This document shows positions 1 to 10,983 of a stretch of 64,000 nt of DNA, piece after piece; position 1 is the stretch's first letter; every line of letters begins with the position of its first letter. The position numbers were made by a program, and so were the translations under genes. The notes under the pieces were generated by a model that saw only the letters and a program-made list of their open reading frames with translations, had not been told where the DNA came from and searched no databases. The stretch spans positions 3,286,001 to 3,350,000 of the forward strand of contig OX596337.1 of NCBI GenBank assembly GCA_951394405.1, in the 5' to 3' direction. The stretch comes from Coprinellus micaceus. Its lineage: Eukaryota; Basidiomycota; Agaricomycetes; Agaricales; Psathyrellaceae.

Positions 1-133
1 TACAACGGTATGTCGCGCATATAGCCAGCTAATCGAACGGCGCCACGGTCTCCGCCCCTATTATTCGACGCGTCGAGCGCGTCCATCGTTGTAATGCTCG
101 CGGTGCATGGGCGCTAACACGAATTCCTTATAG

Positions 134-910
134 ACTTCTTCGGCTACGCGATAATAGATCTCGTCGATACATCGCTCACCTCACTGAACAGCAAGGTCGC
201 GAGGAAGAATCTTGACGAAGCTTACTCTCTTTTGGAAGCCTTGACCGTTTTTATAGATTTTGAGGGACAATGGACCCGTACGTCTCCCCCTCTCGAACGT
301 TCTCATTCATTGGCGCTTTAATAAACTGACGCATATTCCTGCAGAAATTGATGATGGGGACCACGTCGAGGTAACGAACAAGGTATACGGTGCCCTCGCA
401 GTTGCCGTTCTTCGCGGACTCAAGAAGGCAGGACGACTCGACAAGGAAGCCTTCCCTAGCCTAGAGTCCTTACTGAAGAACATCACGTCCGTTGGAGAAA
501 CCCTCGAAGGTGTCGGCTGCGACTCTGATTATGTTCCCGTCGCCCGCGGTATCGCTCGGCGCCTCTTCAAAGACAAATCCAAAGCGGACCTCGAGCTCGA
601 GCAGAAACAGAGGGAAGAATGGTTCAAGGGTATCAAAGATAAGGAAGAGAAGGAGATCATGGCCCCTGCAATGAAATCCATTGCGAAGGAGAAGGAGGGG
701 AAGCAGTGGTATATGAAAGGAGAAGTCGCCAATGAGGATGCGAGGAACTCGAGCCTCTCCCTGGGGCCGGTGTACAAGGAGTACAAGGCGTTCCTCAGCG
801 AGGTGCCTAAATTTCCCATGAAGGGCCCATCTTGGGACATTGCGGATTGGACCCCGGCTGAGAAGAAGGCATTTTCGTTCGACGGAATGATGGACTCCGA
901 CGAGTATTGA
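134..910 (+). CDS. Unknown protein, 3' part of gene
   Basis: I do not recognise this protein. Two exons can be read: 134-277, after an acceptor at 131-133 preceded by a CTAAC branch-like site, and 345-910, joined across a GTACGT...GCAG intron (278-344) that keeps the frame (…GQWT/QIDDGD…). The gene begins further upstream, perhaps with an exon ending just before the GTATGT at about 8, so the 5' end is off the window or unclear. The visible product is about 235 residues, soluble, helical and rich in Lys and Glu, with a charged stretch (EQKQREEWFKGIKDKEEKE) in its second half and no signal peptide or membrane span. A broken copy of the same gene lies directly downstream (about 1246-1783), so this is the surviving member of a tandem duplication. 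The reading frame is secure; the function is unknown. Confidence 0.6.
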
Positions 911-1245
911 CGCATAAATCGTGGTTGGGCTCGAAGGTCGAGCGGGTAAACGGTTCGCTGTTCCATATTCTAATACTGCCTGTTGTTATGCTATACTCGC
1001 CTATACTGGCTCGCTGTAATGTACATATACCCTCTTTAAGGACGTCTAGTAGCCGTACTTACAATGGGCAGCTACTCGCTGGCGGTTCCTAGAAGCGTCA
1101 TGACCCTGAGTTCAGCTGAAGCAATCGGCGCTAAATACTCTCCAGATGGCTCGAACAGGGCAAGGCCTCGTCCTCTTCGCATAATTTGAAGGACGGTCGA
1201 CGCATGCGCTGGACACCCCGCTCTGGGATCTCCAGCGAAAGTTAA

Positions 1246-1783
1246 TTGTCCCTCCGATGCGCTTACGATGTCGGAATCGACGACAGACCTTGTGTAAAAG
1301 CAACATGCAAAGCATACGGCGCGCTCGTCGCTGTAGCCTTCCGCGGCTTGAGGAGGCCCGGGCGCCTAAACACGGAAAGCTTACCTTGCCTCGAGTCGTT
1401 GCTCAAGAATAATACTATTAACGGAACACTCGAGGGCTACGGCCACGACCTCGATTAAGGCCGCTTCGCATGAGAGGTGGCCCGACGAAAAAGAACGAAA
1501 ACAGAGGAAGGAGTGGTTTAGCCCTAGAGACAAGGAGAAGGACTCATGTGTCCAGCAATGAAGATGGCGGGGCAGGGGAAGAAGGGAGTACAGTGGCGTG
1601 TGAGGGGTATCGTGTGGGATGAAAATGCGAAAAATCCACAGTTTTCGTTGACCCAGGCGTACAAGGAATAGAGAGCGCACATTGCGACATTCCTTGCGAC
1701 AGTCCCTCCGGGACCGAGGAAGGGGATGTCCCCTGGTATTGCCAGTTGGACACCAGAGGGGAGAAACCCGCATTTGGAGTGAC
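1246..1783 (+). pseudogene. Decayed tandem copy of the upstream unknown gene
   Basis: Translation from about 1270 gives KAYGALVAVAFRGLRRPGRL and CLESLLKN, matching KVYGALAVAVLRGLKKAGRL and SLESLLKN of the gene at 134-910. The frame is closed by a stop at 1456-1458, where the intact copy continues. Past that point homology resumes in other frames: RKQRKEWFSPRDKEK near 1493 corresponds to QKQREEWFKGIKDKEE, then a frame change leads to CPAMK, QWRVRG and QAYKE followed by an in-frame TAG at about 1669. The last match is IASWTPEGR near 1738 against IADWTPAEKK. At least two premature stops and one frameshift separate otherwise collinear blocks, so this is a relic. Its 5' exon is not recognisable upstream of 1246. 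Confidence 0.75.
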
Positions 1784-1866
1784 TAGTGAGCCTCGAAAGG
1801 AAGAGATCGTAAAATTGTGATATCCAAGCAACCATACCAGAGACGCGCCGGGCCTAATATTCTTGC

Positions 1867-3322
1867 CTACGTGTATGTCACAGCTAGCCGTCCAACGATA
1901 TAGTCACCAGTGTTCACAGGAGGGTATTTCGCTGGGGAACCGCAGTTGGGCAGGCAAGCGACCTCCGCACTAAAGTTGGGGTTGCAGAAGAAGGCAATGG
2001 ATTGCCTCTGAGGCGTCTCCTTCTCAGTATCATTAATCTTCTTGCCGGCCGGCGCAACGACTCGGTGCAACGTGGACCTCAGAACATCGTTGCTCCAACG
2101 CGCAAGGAGGTCGCCAACGTTCACCACGATGGTGCCAGGCTGCATGCAACGAATAAGCGAGCATTTTTATTAAGGGGTTACAGCTTGTGAAACTGGCGAT
2201 CGGACTCACGACGGGGGTGGCAGCAATGTACTCCTTGGTGTGTGGATTCAGGACCTGGAGGCCGCCGACCTGAATATGCAATTTAGGCGGCGTAGCTAGT
2301 ACCAGGAGGCGTAAAGCACGTACCTGGTCCTGGAAAAGGAGAGTGAGGGTGCCGTAGTCACTATGTGCACCAGCGCGTGCGGTACCGTCCTGTTCCAACA
2401 GGGATGATTTGATAGGCGGGTACGAGAGGAGACGCAGGTTATGGCATTGCTCGTTGATCTTGTCGTCGAAGAACGACTCCCCAAGGTTCAATCCCAGGGC
2501 AATGGATCGCATGACGTCGACATGCAGGTTGTGGGCAGTCTGTGAAACGGGTAAATCCTGCTTCTCTCAGTGCTTTGGGAGCGCCCATACCTGGAAGAAG
2601 TTGAGCATTGTCTGCTTGAACTCAGGTGCGTTGCTCTCCTTCGGCCACATATTCTTCCACTCAGAGTCCCAATCCCTTCCAATCTCGTGTGACTCTTTGT
2701 AGTCTGGTGCCTTCTCTCTCAGCTTGGCGATCTCATTCGGGTCTTTCGACTGAGTAACACGCTCGCGGCCGATCTTCACATAGCCCCTGTTGGAGCGGGG
2801 ATCCTCCCAGGCAAGAGTATCCTGTAGCAATGAGCATGATCATTCCTCGTACGTTGTGTGGCGTATATGAATAGGGCTGACCTTAATTTCCGGCGGGAGG
2901 GCAAAGAACTGCTTGCTCTGGGTACGGACGACAAGCGATCGTTAACGCGGAATCTTTGAGCGCTAAGAACTTATCCCTCCTCACCTTCTGGAACGCGTTC
3001 TGGACAGTCTCTGCGAATGGGAATCCAGCTATCAATCTGGGTCTTATGCTCGCGAGATGAAAGTCGCCATACCTCGGGGAATGCCATGGTTGGACAAGTA
3101 GATGAAACCACTCGTCTTGAACGCGGTCACGATCTCATCTGCCGTCTCCTGCTTCTCGGCACTCGACTGGGCTCGCTGGAACTTGGAAAAGTCGATGATA
3201 GGGATGTTGAAAGCCTTGCTAGACGAACTAGAGGCCGCCGCCGTTGCCAGAGACCTCAACGAGACTCCCTTGCGGGCGATGACCACGGCTCTGAAGGTGA
3301 ACATGGTGGTTGTCGAGGACAA
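1867..3322 (-). CDS. Isopenicillin-N-synthase-like Fe(II)/2-oxoglutarate dioxygenase
   Basis: This is a complete member of the 2OG-Fe(II) oxygenase superfamily (DIOX_N plus 2OG-FeII_Oxy domains). The N-terminal exon (about 3044-3322) carries IPIIDFSKF and FIYLSNHGIP, the classic start of the fold. Middle exons give the DTLAWEDPRSNRGY and QDGTARAGAHSDYG segments. HSD supplies the first His and Asp iron ligands, STLHRVV the distal His, and RQSIAFF near the end the Arg-x-Ser that binds 2-oxoglutarate. About six short introns interrupt it. Translation can start at 3322 or at a second Met at 3304; either way the first 35 residues are Ser/Ala/Arg-rich and could be a mitochondrial targeting peptide, which is an inference. 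The substrate cannot be told from sequence: fungal homologues act on many small molecules, and no biosynthetic cluster surrounds it. Confidence 0.85.
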
Positions 3323-3872
3323 AGAGCAATGTCTACGGCATCCTTGAATTGAACATCCCGCGAAGCTGATGGGTACCCCTGTTGCCGACCAAACGTTATC
3401 GGGAGCGTGCGCACCACATTGCTGTCTTCAAGATAACGCACGGGCCGCGTTACAGTCGTCGTAGACGCGTGCAGTGCACGCCTTGCGCGCGCCGGGAGCG
3501 CTGGGCTCTGTATTTGGCATTGCGAATGGGCGTCTGTGGCTCTTTCTGAGTTTTGTCGTCGATTGGAATTCGAAACAAATGATGAGGGGGTGCTCGCACG
3601 ACTTGGCCTCATTTTCTGGTGATACATAAGTTTGTCAAGGGGGTAAACGGATGCCAAAAATTCCTGGAACGCTCGTCCAATGCCCGTTCAGTCTCGAAAG
3701 ACATTTGGGAGGTACGTGGACGATTTTCAGAACCGGAAATCAGGAGACCAATAGGTAGATGACTCAGTACACCTCATAGCCCGTCGACATATTCCTTCCA
3801 TGGATCCAATTCGAGTAACTCTAGGGACAGCGGGTACGTCTTGGCGTTTAAAATTAGGCGCTCACACGATGG

Positions 3873-5003
3873 TTGACTATGATGGTCAGGGCGGGCGGGC
3901 GAACCTACCACATGCCGAACTACGCGACGAGGTACGTGGAACCGGGCTCCCTCGACACGCAGGGAGCCGCCCTCGCCTACCTCATATCCTCCCGAACCAG
4001 CTACGCGAACGAGAAATCCAACCTTATAACAATCCACCTGGAAGAGCACAAAGGGTCGAAACGCGGATACATAATATTCACCTTGCTGGTCCTACTCATC
4101 GGGATACCAATAATCCACTACTCGTTGAGAGGGCGCCCTTTCGTGAAGTACGACTTGACAAATCTCGGTGCAAGCCATCCCACGCCAATGGAGCCGTTCA
4201 AACACGAAGACGAAGCGCCCCAGACTAGTCCCCATTCGAATGAAAGTTCTGGTGAAGAAACTACAGAAAACGGAGAGGCCGCGGGCGGAGAAAGGTTGGA
4301 TGTATACTGGGAAGCGCCAATTCCTGCTGAACGGTGCTCTGCCTACGGGATGCGCGAGTATCATGCCAGGCTGAAAACCATCCCGTTCTTCTTGAATGGC
4401 CTGGATGCTTGTCAAAATACCCCTATAGAAATACATGGCCAATCCTTCGCAAGCCCCGACCGCTGCGAAAGACAGGTGAGTGTCGACCCTGTTCCCTTGC
4501 ATCATAAAAACCTAAGTTTTTGACATGCCGACGCTATAGTGGCGATTTGGGAGGGTCACCGGGTACTGGAAAGTGCGGAACCAACTAGACTGCTCGCCTC
4601 AATGGGGTAGATTCGAAGAGAAGGAAAGCGCCGCACTTTCCGAGCCTTCCTTTCCATCCTAACGCGGGCGTTTCACAGGGTTGCATCACGAAAGGAGTCC
4701 GTGTGCGTATATCTCATCCCGTCCTGCATGACCTGGTCACTAATAGATCCACGAACACCCCTCTCGCCTCCAGCTTGTCGAAGCGCCTTTGCAACGAGTT
4801 AAATCGGCAGAGGGCGGGCTCCAGATCTGTACCACAGCCCCGGCAACAATTAAGGGATGGAGATACGACCATCCCAAATCCTGCAAAGAAGGGGTAAGCC
4901 GCTGGGAAATACGACATGTTGTAGCGACGGACTTCTCACTTTGGGACAGGGATGGTTCTCCAAACTATATGGACAGTGGGAAGTCAGTGATTCTAGGTGT
5001 TAA
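3873..5003 (+). CDS. Single-pass membrane protein with Cys-rich ectodomain, unknown function
   Basis: An N-terminal region of about 60 residues is followed by a clear hydrophobic span (GYIIFTLLVLLIGIPIIHY) and then an acidic linker. The C-terminal domain holds paired motifs ending in Cys: ACQNTPIEIHG, then GRVTGYWKVRNQLDC/PQWGRFEEKE, then GWFSKLYGQWEVSDSRC just before the stop at 5001-5003. The two W-containing, Cys-ending segments look like an internal repeat. Exon joins at 4475/4539 and 4894/4949 are clear, with GTGAGT and GTAAGC donors; the joins between 4650 and 4850 are not resolved. Translation could start at 3873 or at the Met at about 3912. The layout suggests a type II membrane protein with an oxidised extracytoplasmic domain. 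I know of no assigned function; similar Cys/Trp patterns occur in uncharacterised Agaricomycete proteins. Confidence 0.6.
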
Positions 5004-5158
5004 AGTAATCATATACCCTTTATCTATACGTCCGTATTCCTTATGGTACAATGAGGAACCGTTGTCACAAGTCCTCGAGGTGGGCGTATCGGAGGAGGAA
5101 AAAAAGCCATTGCTGACTCGGGACACATTGGGTATAGTCTTGATTCAACATCGCTTTA

Positions 5159-7391
5159 TCAAGCTGCCACCGTAGCTGGAGATCGCAACCGCTTGAACAC
5201 CGACATAAGGGTCGCGCCCCCATCTGCTCCCCACCTAAGGGGGACAAGTAAGCCTCGTCAGTGACCTTCATCTTCCAAAACCTGAAGAGGACGACGTACT
5301 CTCCAGCCGAAACCTCCCTACAGCACTTCTCGAACTCCTCACTGGCGGATACCTCGTCCCACTTCTCAATTGCATAATCTTCAACAAGTCCATATAGCTC
5401 ATCCCACGTGTAACTCGCCAACAGCATCGCAAAGCAGCTCTCCGGCGTCAAAGTGCTCATGATATGCTCTAGCGCTAGCGCTGCAAGGCTCCCCATGCTA
5501 TATCGATGGGCAACTTGGTACATAGCAAGAGCGCTGGCTGGTGGGGGCGCAAGAGTGGGGTGGGGATGAGGATCGGGGGTAGAGACAGTGCGGGGCACCC
5601 GGGGCGAGTTCGGGTAGTGCAGCGAGGAAGTGTATCCCGGAGCGGGGACGGGGACGGGTTTGGCACGAGAGGCGGAGGCGGGTGTGCTTGTTCCCGCAGT
5701 GGTGGGATTTGTTGAGCGTCTGGGCGTCGTCGTGGATCTCGAAGAACTACCTGGCCCTCCAGAGGCGGTATGCGCCGTCTTTGTGTTCGACGACCTCGCA
5801 GAGACCGCGGGAGGTTTGGGTGGTGGACCCAGGTCGTTATCAACAGATACTCTGCTCGATGACCTGCTCACTGCACCTCCAGGGGCAAGGCTATCCGCAC
5901 TGGCCGCGCTCCTGCTGTCGAAACCAGCATCGTCCGTCGAGCCCAACTTCTGGAAGGTCTTCCAATCCCACTCGTTCTCCCGCGAGTTCAGCCACCTCGT
6001 ACTCCATCCCCCACCCACACCTTCCACAGCCGCCCTTGGGTCATCTTGCTGCTTGAACAAGAGCCAATTCGCATAGCAATATTTCAGCAGCCAGTAGACA
6101 GTCTCAAACTCGGCCTCTTCAACGACAATGGTGTGGAATTTGCGTTCCCCATGAGACAGGCTCGATGAACTCTCGGAAAACGAGGATGTGAGCATGGTGG
6201 CGAAGTATTCTGAGCGCCGAATGAGGATGTCTGAATGGGCGTAGATGACTCGTTTCCTTCCAGTGATATGGGAGGAGAAAGGAGCTTGAGAAGAGGCAGA
6301 GGAGGATGATTGACGTGAGAGGGAGGATACGGACGATGTGAGGTCCGCTGAGGCGTCGGGATGCAGTCGTTCAAGGCAGATGAAGCGTACATCTCCGGTA
6401 TCTAGAAGGAATTAGATTTGCCAGAGTTTAAAAGACAGACCTTACTTGGGTTATCAAGAGAGGCCTCTAGTCCCGCCAGAAGATCTCTGGGAACATAGCA
6501 GACTGAGGGCTGCTGGGGTATCGTGGGCCCGCTGGGGGAATGCATCTGGACGCATATCACGAAGGAATTGGAGTCGCGAATACGCTCATTGTCCAGGAGG
6601 TCTGACAGAATAGGCAGAGGGCATTCTAAAAAAAAAGGGTTCTCAGTCAACAGAAGTGACATAGTGCCTAGATACTCACCCCAAACTTCGCTCCCCTGCC
6701 GGAACACCCAATCATGCTGCCAAAACTCCCAAACCCATTCTGGTCTCGCCCCTCGGTGACCTGCCGCGTGGTCCTCGCACTTGATGGCGGCGAGCATGGT
6801 CGCAGAAGACTCGAAATCGCCATGAGCATAATCCATGACCAGCGACGTAATGAACAAGGACAAGAAAGACCTAGAATTGTCTTCCGACGGGGAGGTCAAG
6901 GCAATTTCAAGTTTGTATTTGCTGTCTCCTAACGTCGGTGACTGCTTGAGAAGGTCAAAGTCGTCAGCGGTGTACGAGGCTCCACCTTCGCCCTCGCGAC
7001 CCTCGACAAAGTCTCTGAGTTTCGATACATCTTTGACCGCCCACTCAAGTCCCTAAATGTGGGGTCGGTACGGAAGCCCATGGGTCCACACTGGTGCACA
7101 TACCGACAACGCCCACTGCCGGGTCGATTCTCCATTCATAGAACTCATGAATGGCGTGACCGCCTTCGGCGTAGCACTCCTCGAGTTGGACGAATAAGTC
7201 GAGTAAGACAAAGACGACCTCTCAGAGACACTAAAGCTGGCTGGGGTTGGGGTAGAGGTTGAACTCTGAGGTGACGGGAGACCTCGTTGTGTGTATGTTC
7301 CAGGCGTCCAGGGCCAGTGGGGGCGAGAATTGTGCTGGCTCCCTCGAGGTGATGCAGAAACACTAGGCGAGGTGCGTGTACTCCCAGACAT
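5159..7391 (-). CDS. BTB/POZ domain protein with N-terminal MATH-like region
   Basis: This protein belongs to the large basidiomycete BTB family. The start MSGSTRTSPS at 7391 leads a Ser/Pro-rich tail of about 95 residues, then GLEWAVKDVSKLRDFVEG and a MATH-like region (PEWVWEFWQHDWVF, FVICVQMHS). The BTB core follows: RVIYAHSDILIRRSEYFATM, then EAEFETVYWLLKYCYANWLLF. About 150 low-complexity residues rich in Ser, Pro, Thr and Arg come next, and the fold resumes at ALAMYQVAHRYSMGSLAALA. The last intron begins at a GTACGT after the codons for VSAG, which gives a C-terminus GADGGATLMSVFKRL and a stop at 5159-5161 rather than the open frame that runs to 5065. BTB proteins dimerise and often act as Cullin-3 adaptors; that role is inference here. 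Confidence 0.8.
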
Positions 7392-8513
7392 ATGTAGGAC
7401 AACGAGGAGAGTGGGCGCGAAGGTCTCCCTTTTGAACCCCTGTCCGACGCCCATGTCGCCTTTTCTGGACCTCGATGGTTCCGTTTGATTGCCGGCATGG
7501 TATCTGGGAAAGTGGGCGGTGATCAGCCTTCGGGTTCTAGTTTGAGAGAGATTTTGGATGTTGCGGCGGTATAGCGGAGGCCCATACAGAAATACGGTAA
7601 TAGAGTCGTAAGACGCTGGAGCAGAGGGGCACACGGATCTTTCCAGTGAACTTTAACCTCGCGCCGCCAGATCCGGCCTGTGATCGACCACGGGCGCCTA
7701 AATCGTATTGAGCGACCCATAAGCCCTTAACCCTTGATTCCCGCACACTTGGAAGGAATAATGGGTAAAACGAAGTTTATGCCCGTTAAATCAGTGAAGG
7801 CCGTGCACGCTAGCCAGCCCGAGACATATGAGCACAAAATCCTGGAGCGGAAGCAGATTGAAAGGTATTGCCGTCAATTGTGCGCGACATATCCGGTGAG
7901 TCGTCCTTGGGGGACTTGAACCGGACATGGCTCTGTTTTATCCCTCGTATATAACGCGGACCATTCTGGAGGTTCAGTTCCGAGTTTGGGAGCATGACTT
8001 GGCCAGCGTCCATCGAATCGGACTTTTCCGCAGCACCTTCTCCGCTCCGCTTCTAGATCTCTCCCTCCAATATTAAGCAGTACCCGCAGATTTATCGCCA
8101 ACGTGGATATTAGGTCATAATGCAGGTGTCACACCACGTATGCGCATTTGGGGTGCACAAGAGTGTATATATACTGCCATGGTTTGCTTGATTGCCTGGG
8201 CCGGGCGCTTGTCGCGGTGTAAGTACCAGACTGGATTCGAGTGTCTCGTGGTTGTCCCAGAGGAAATAAAATATTCACTGCCCTTTGGTTTGTGGGTGAC
8301 GAATGATCTCGCGTCGAGTGGAGGATCCAGTTGGGAGAACGCGATGTGCACAGGGCGGGGCACGAGATCGGGCGGTTGAAGGAGTCGTTTATGCCGGCTC
8401 GTTCGGACTTTCACTCAAGAGCGTAAATAGGCTTTCCCAGGGCCATTCATGCCATGAATAGTTGAGTCACTCAGTAATGTCTTCATTAGTAGCACTATTG
8501 GCACGGTATGTCT
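7392..8513. other. Intergenic region, no supported gene
   Basis: This stretch separates two minus-strand genes and should contain the BTB gene's promoter and the 3' end of the next gene. A short plus-strand frame at 7755-7895 (MGKTKFMPVKSVKAV…) ends at a GTGAGT that looks like a splice donor, but I found no convincing following exon, so I do not call a gene. No repeat or RNA is evident. Confidence 0.4.
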
Positions 8514-10733
8514 CTAGTAGGTCTCCCAGTGATAATCGGGCAACACTTCGCGCATTACTGGGAGATCAAACAGTCAGCCGGGGGTGATACAAAGAGCAAC
8601 GACACAACAAACCTTCCCAGTGGTGACCGCCTTGGGCGTCTTGTAACGGTCCCAAAGGATTGTTGGAGTCTGTGAGGACCTTTGACCCGGTGTCATCTTT
8701 AATTGATTTGAGGTCTATTTCCCTGTCTTCTATGGAGGCAAGGACATGTTGGCGAAGGTACGAGCCGAGGTAGTCGGATGCGCGACCCTTGCGGAACGTT
8801 AGTGGCGTGCTTGATGGTGTGCAGACGAGTATCTAAAGGCGACCTGGTTAGGTATGCGAAGAACCAAGAAGGAAGCGGGAGCGGACGTACAATGTTGATA
8901 AACTCTTTTGGATACATTTCTGGGGTCAGTTCCCCAAATAGGTCGTGGAATCCGCGGCAATTTCCGTTGAAAGAGTCGAGGAGGGTGTTGACGACAAGAG
9001 ACGAAGCTTCGGACTGGACGATGCCCGCAAAGTTCTGAGCATCATATGAGCAAGAGGCAAGAAGGGAAAGGGGAATTGGTCACGTACCACAACAACAACG
9101 CCCTCTGTATCAACAACTCTCTTCAGGTTTCCCCAAAACTCCTTTGTGAAGAGCTGCGAAGGGACACCGCCTCCCGAGAAGCAGTCGTGGATGACAATGT
9201 CAAATCGCGGAAGATTAGCTCCAGACTCGATAGCACCGCTTCGTTTGACAATCCACTGGCGGGCATCTTCCAAGAACGCCCTATCCTTGCCGGCGTCAGG
9301 CAAGCCGAAGTATGTTCGGGCAGCCTCGTAAACTGCAGGGTCGATTTCCACAATCGTAGTATCAATTCCGTGTCGAATCAGAGCTCCAGTGGAGATCCCA
9401 GTTCCTAGGCCAACGACCAAGGCGGTCTCGTACTTGTTCTTCTTCCCCTTGGGTGTACTGTTCACCAACCTTGCAGCTTCCTGCAAGGTGAAAGCACTGT
9501 ACACAGAGTCCCCGAGGGGTTTTCCAGCGACATCCTTCAACGGTTCTTCCCCAGGCATAACTGCAACCTTACCGTCGGTCCATACACCCCCAAGGATCGA
9601 GTGCGAAGCGCGCAGGTAGCGTGCCGAGTGCAAAGTCGGTTCGGTCTCTTGAACCTGTCCCTCTGGTGGTGGGAGCCATTCTGCCACGGTGATGACCCCC
9701 GTCACAGACTGCACTGAAGAAAGAACCTTGATGGGTTGGGTAGGGTGGGTATAGGGTCCCTTGAGCGGGTGAGGAAGAACTGGATTCTGGAGGAAGCGGT
9801 GCGCGTAAGACCAGACCCCTACGAAAGCAGCCGCTGTGATGGCGCGATGTACAAGGGTGAATTCGGGCTTGGGGGAAGTCTTCTTCTCAGACTTGGCAGG
9901 TGGGCCCGTGTCTTTACGTTTAGGTCCTGGTATCTTCTTGGACGCTTTCTTTGGTTTTGAGGAGAAGGTTGACAGTGGGAAGGGTGGGATGGTCGCGATG
10001 AAGAGAACGAAGTACACAGCGACTAAGCCGAGGTACTATGAAATTGTGGTTCAGAGCTAAATTGCGAGCAAACTGTCCCCAACTCACAATGGTGTTCTCG
10101 GACAATTGGCGGAGGAAACCTAGCGTCACCCAGAAATCGCGAGCAAGCCCGTTGGCCACGAAGAAAATGATGATTGTCCGCAGCGTCCGGCTGACCAGAG
10201 GCGCGTTTCCGCCACCCTGCTGAGTTGGGAGGCCTGTTCGTGGGGTGGTCTACACGAGGTATATTCAAATAAACACCATTCAATCTCAACATGCTACGCA
10301 CCTGGTCCAATGCCCGCATCACTGGGCTGGCCATAATGAACACCAGCGGCAGAATGACCGATGCGTGCGTCTTCAACGTGCCAAGGATAACATTGTGTTC
10401 CCGACTCGTCCACACCGCTACCCAGTAGTTGGCATTCGGCGCGATAGCCAACGCGATCGAGATGAATAACCAATTCAACCATGGTGGCAACGCGATCGGG
10501 TTCACAGCGGCCAGTAACGCTCCTGCTATCACGAACTTGTTGAGGTGTTCATTCGTCGGCCCAGAGCCATACAACGGCACCAAAGCGCGTTCGTACGTGT
10601 AGATGACGAGGGACAGAGGGGATAGGACAGCAATGACATAGGCGTTCTTCGCCAATAGAACCAGCGGCTTGGGGTCGCCTTCTGCGTTGGGAGGTGGGGG
10701 GTTGCTGTTGCTGCCATTAGTCTTCGTCGCCAT
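8514..10733 (-). CDS. Polytopic membrane protein with spermidine-synthase-like methyltransferase fold
   Basis: The N-terminal half has about six hydrophobic spans (for example FVIAGALLAAVNPIALPP, ASVILPLVFIMASPVM, TLRTIIIFFVANGL, YFVLFIATIPPF). A basic linker (KKASKKIPGPKRK) follows, then a Rossmann domain of the spermine/spermidine synthase family. Visible motifs are ALVVGLGTGISTGALIRHG (cofactor loop), IVEIDPAVYEAA (acidic residue after strand 2), FLEDARQWI and FDIVIHDCFSGG, with Asp at the usual catalytic position. The C-terminus uses two late exons; the last codes for VMREVLPDYHWETY before a TAG at 8514-8516. ATG at 10733 gives MATKTNG. Fungal and bacterial proteins of this fused layout are known, but whether they make polyamines is not established, and this is not the soluble housekeeping spermidine synthase. 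Confidence 0.8.
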
Positions 10734-10983
10734 CGTGCATGGGCTCCCGACGTTGAGCACTTTGTCTGGGTCGTCGTGGTATAAAAGCTGAAATGGATAC
10801 GTTGTCGTTCATATCTGGGTGCAATTGAAGCCGGTAGAAGCACCGAACACGGTGCCTTCTGGCGCAATGTGGCGATGCCATGATGTGGTTAGGGGCGCAA
10901 TATCGAGGAACGCGTCCCGAATTCGCAATTTCCTCGGAAAATGGTACACAACGGATACAACGATGACTGGGGTAGATACACAA

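Noticed and set aside
5065..5158. Extension of the BTB frame to a stop at 5065
   Set aside because: A GTACGT...TTAG intron gives a C-terminus (GADGGATLMSVFKRL) that fits the family better and ends at 5159.
5475..6076. Several overlapping frames on both strands within the BTB low-complexity region
   Set aside because: Shadow frames of the Ser/Pro-rich coding sequence.
7755..7895. Small gene starting MGKTKFMPVKSV
   Set aside because: Ends at a donor-like GTGAGT but no following exon with coding character was found.
8523..8563. Inverted repeat CTCCCAGT…ACTGGGAG
   Set aside because: It lies across the last intron acceptor and final exon of the spermidine-synthase-like gene, is only 8 bp, and likely arose by chance.
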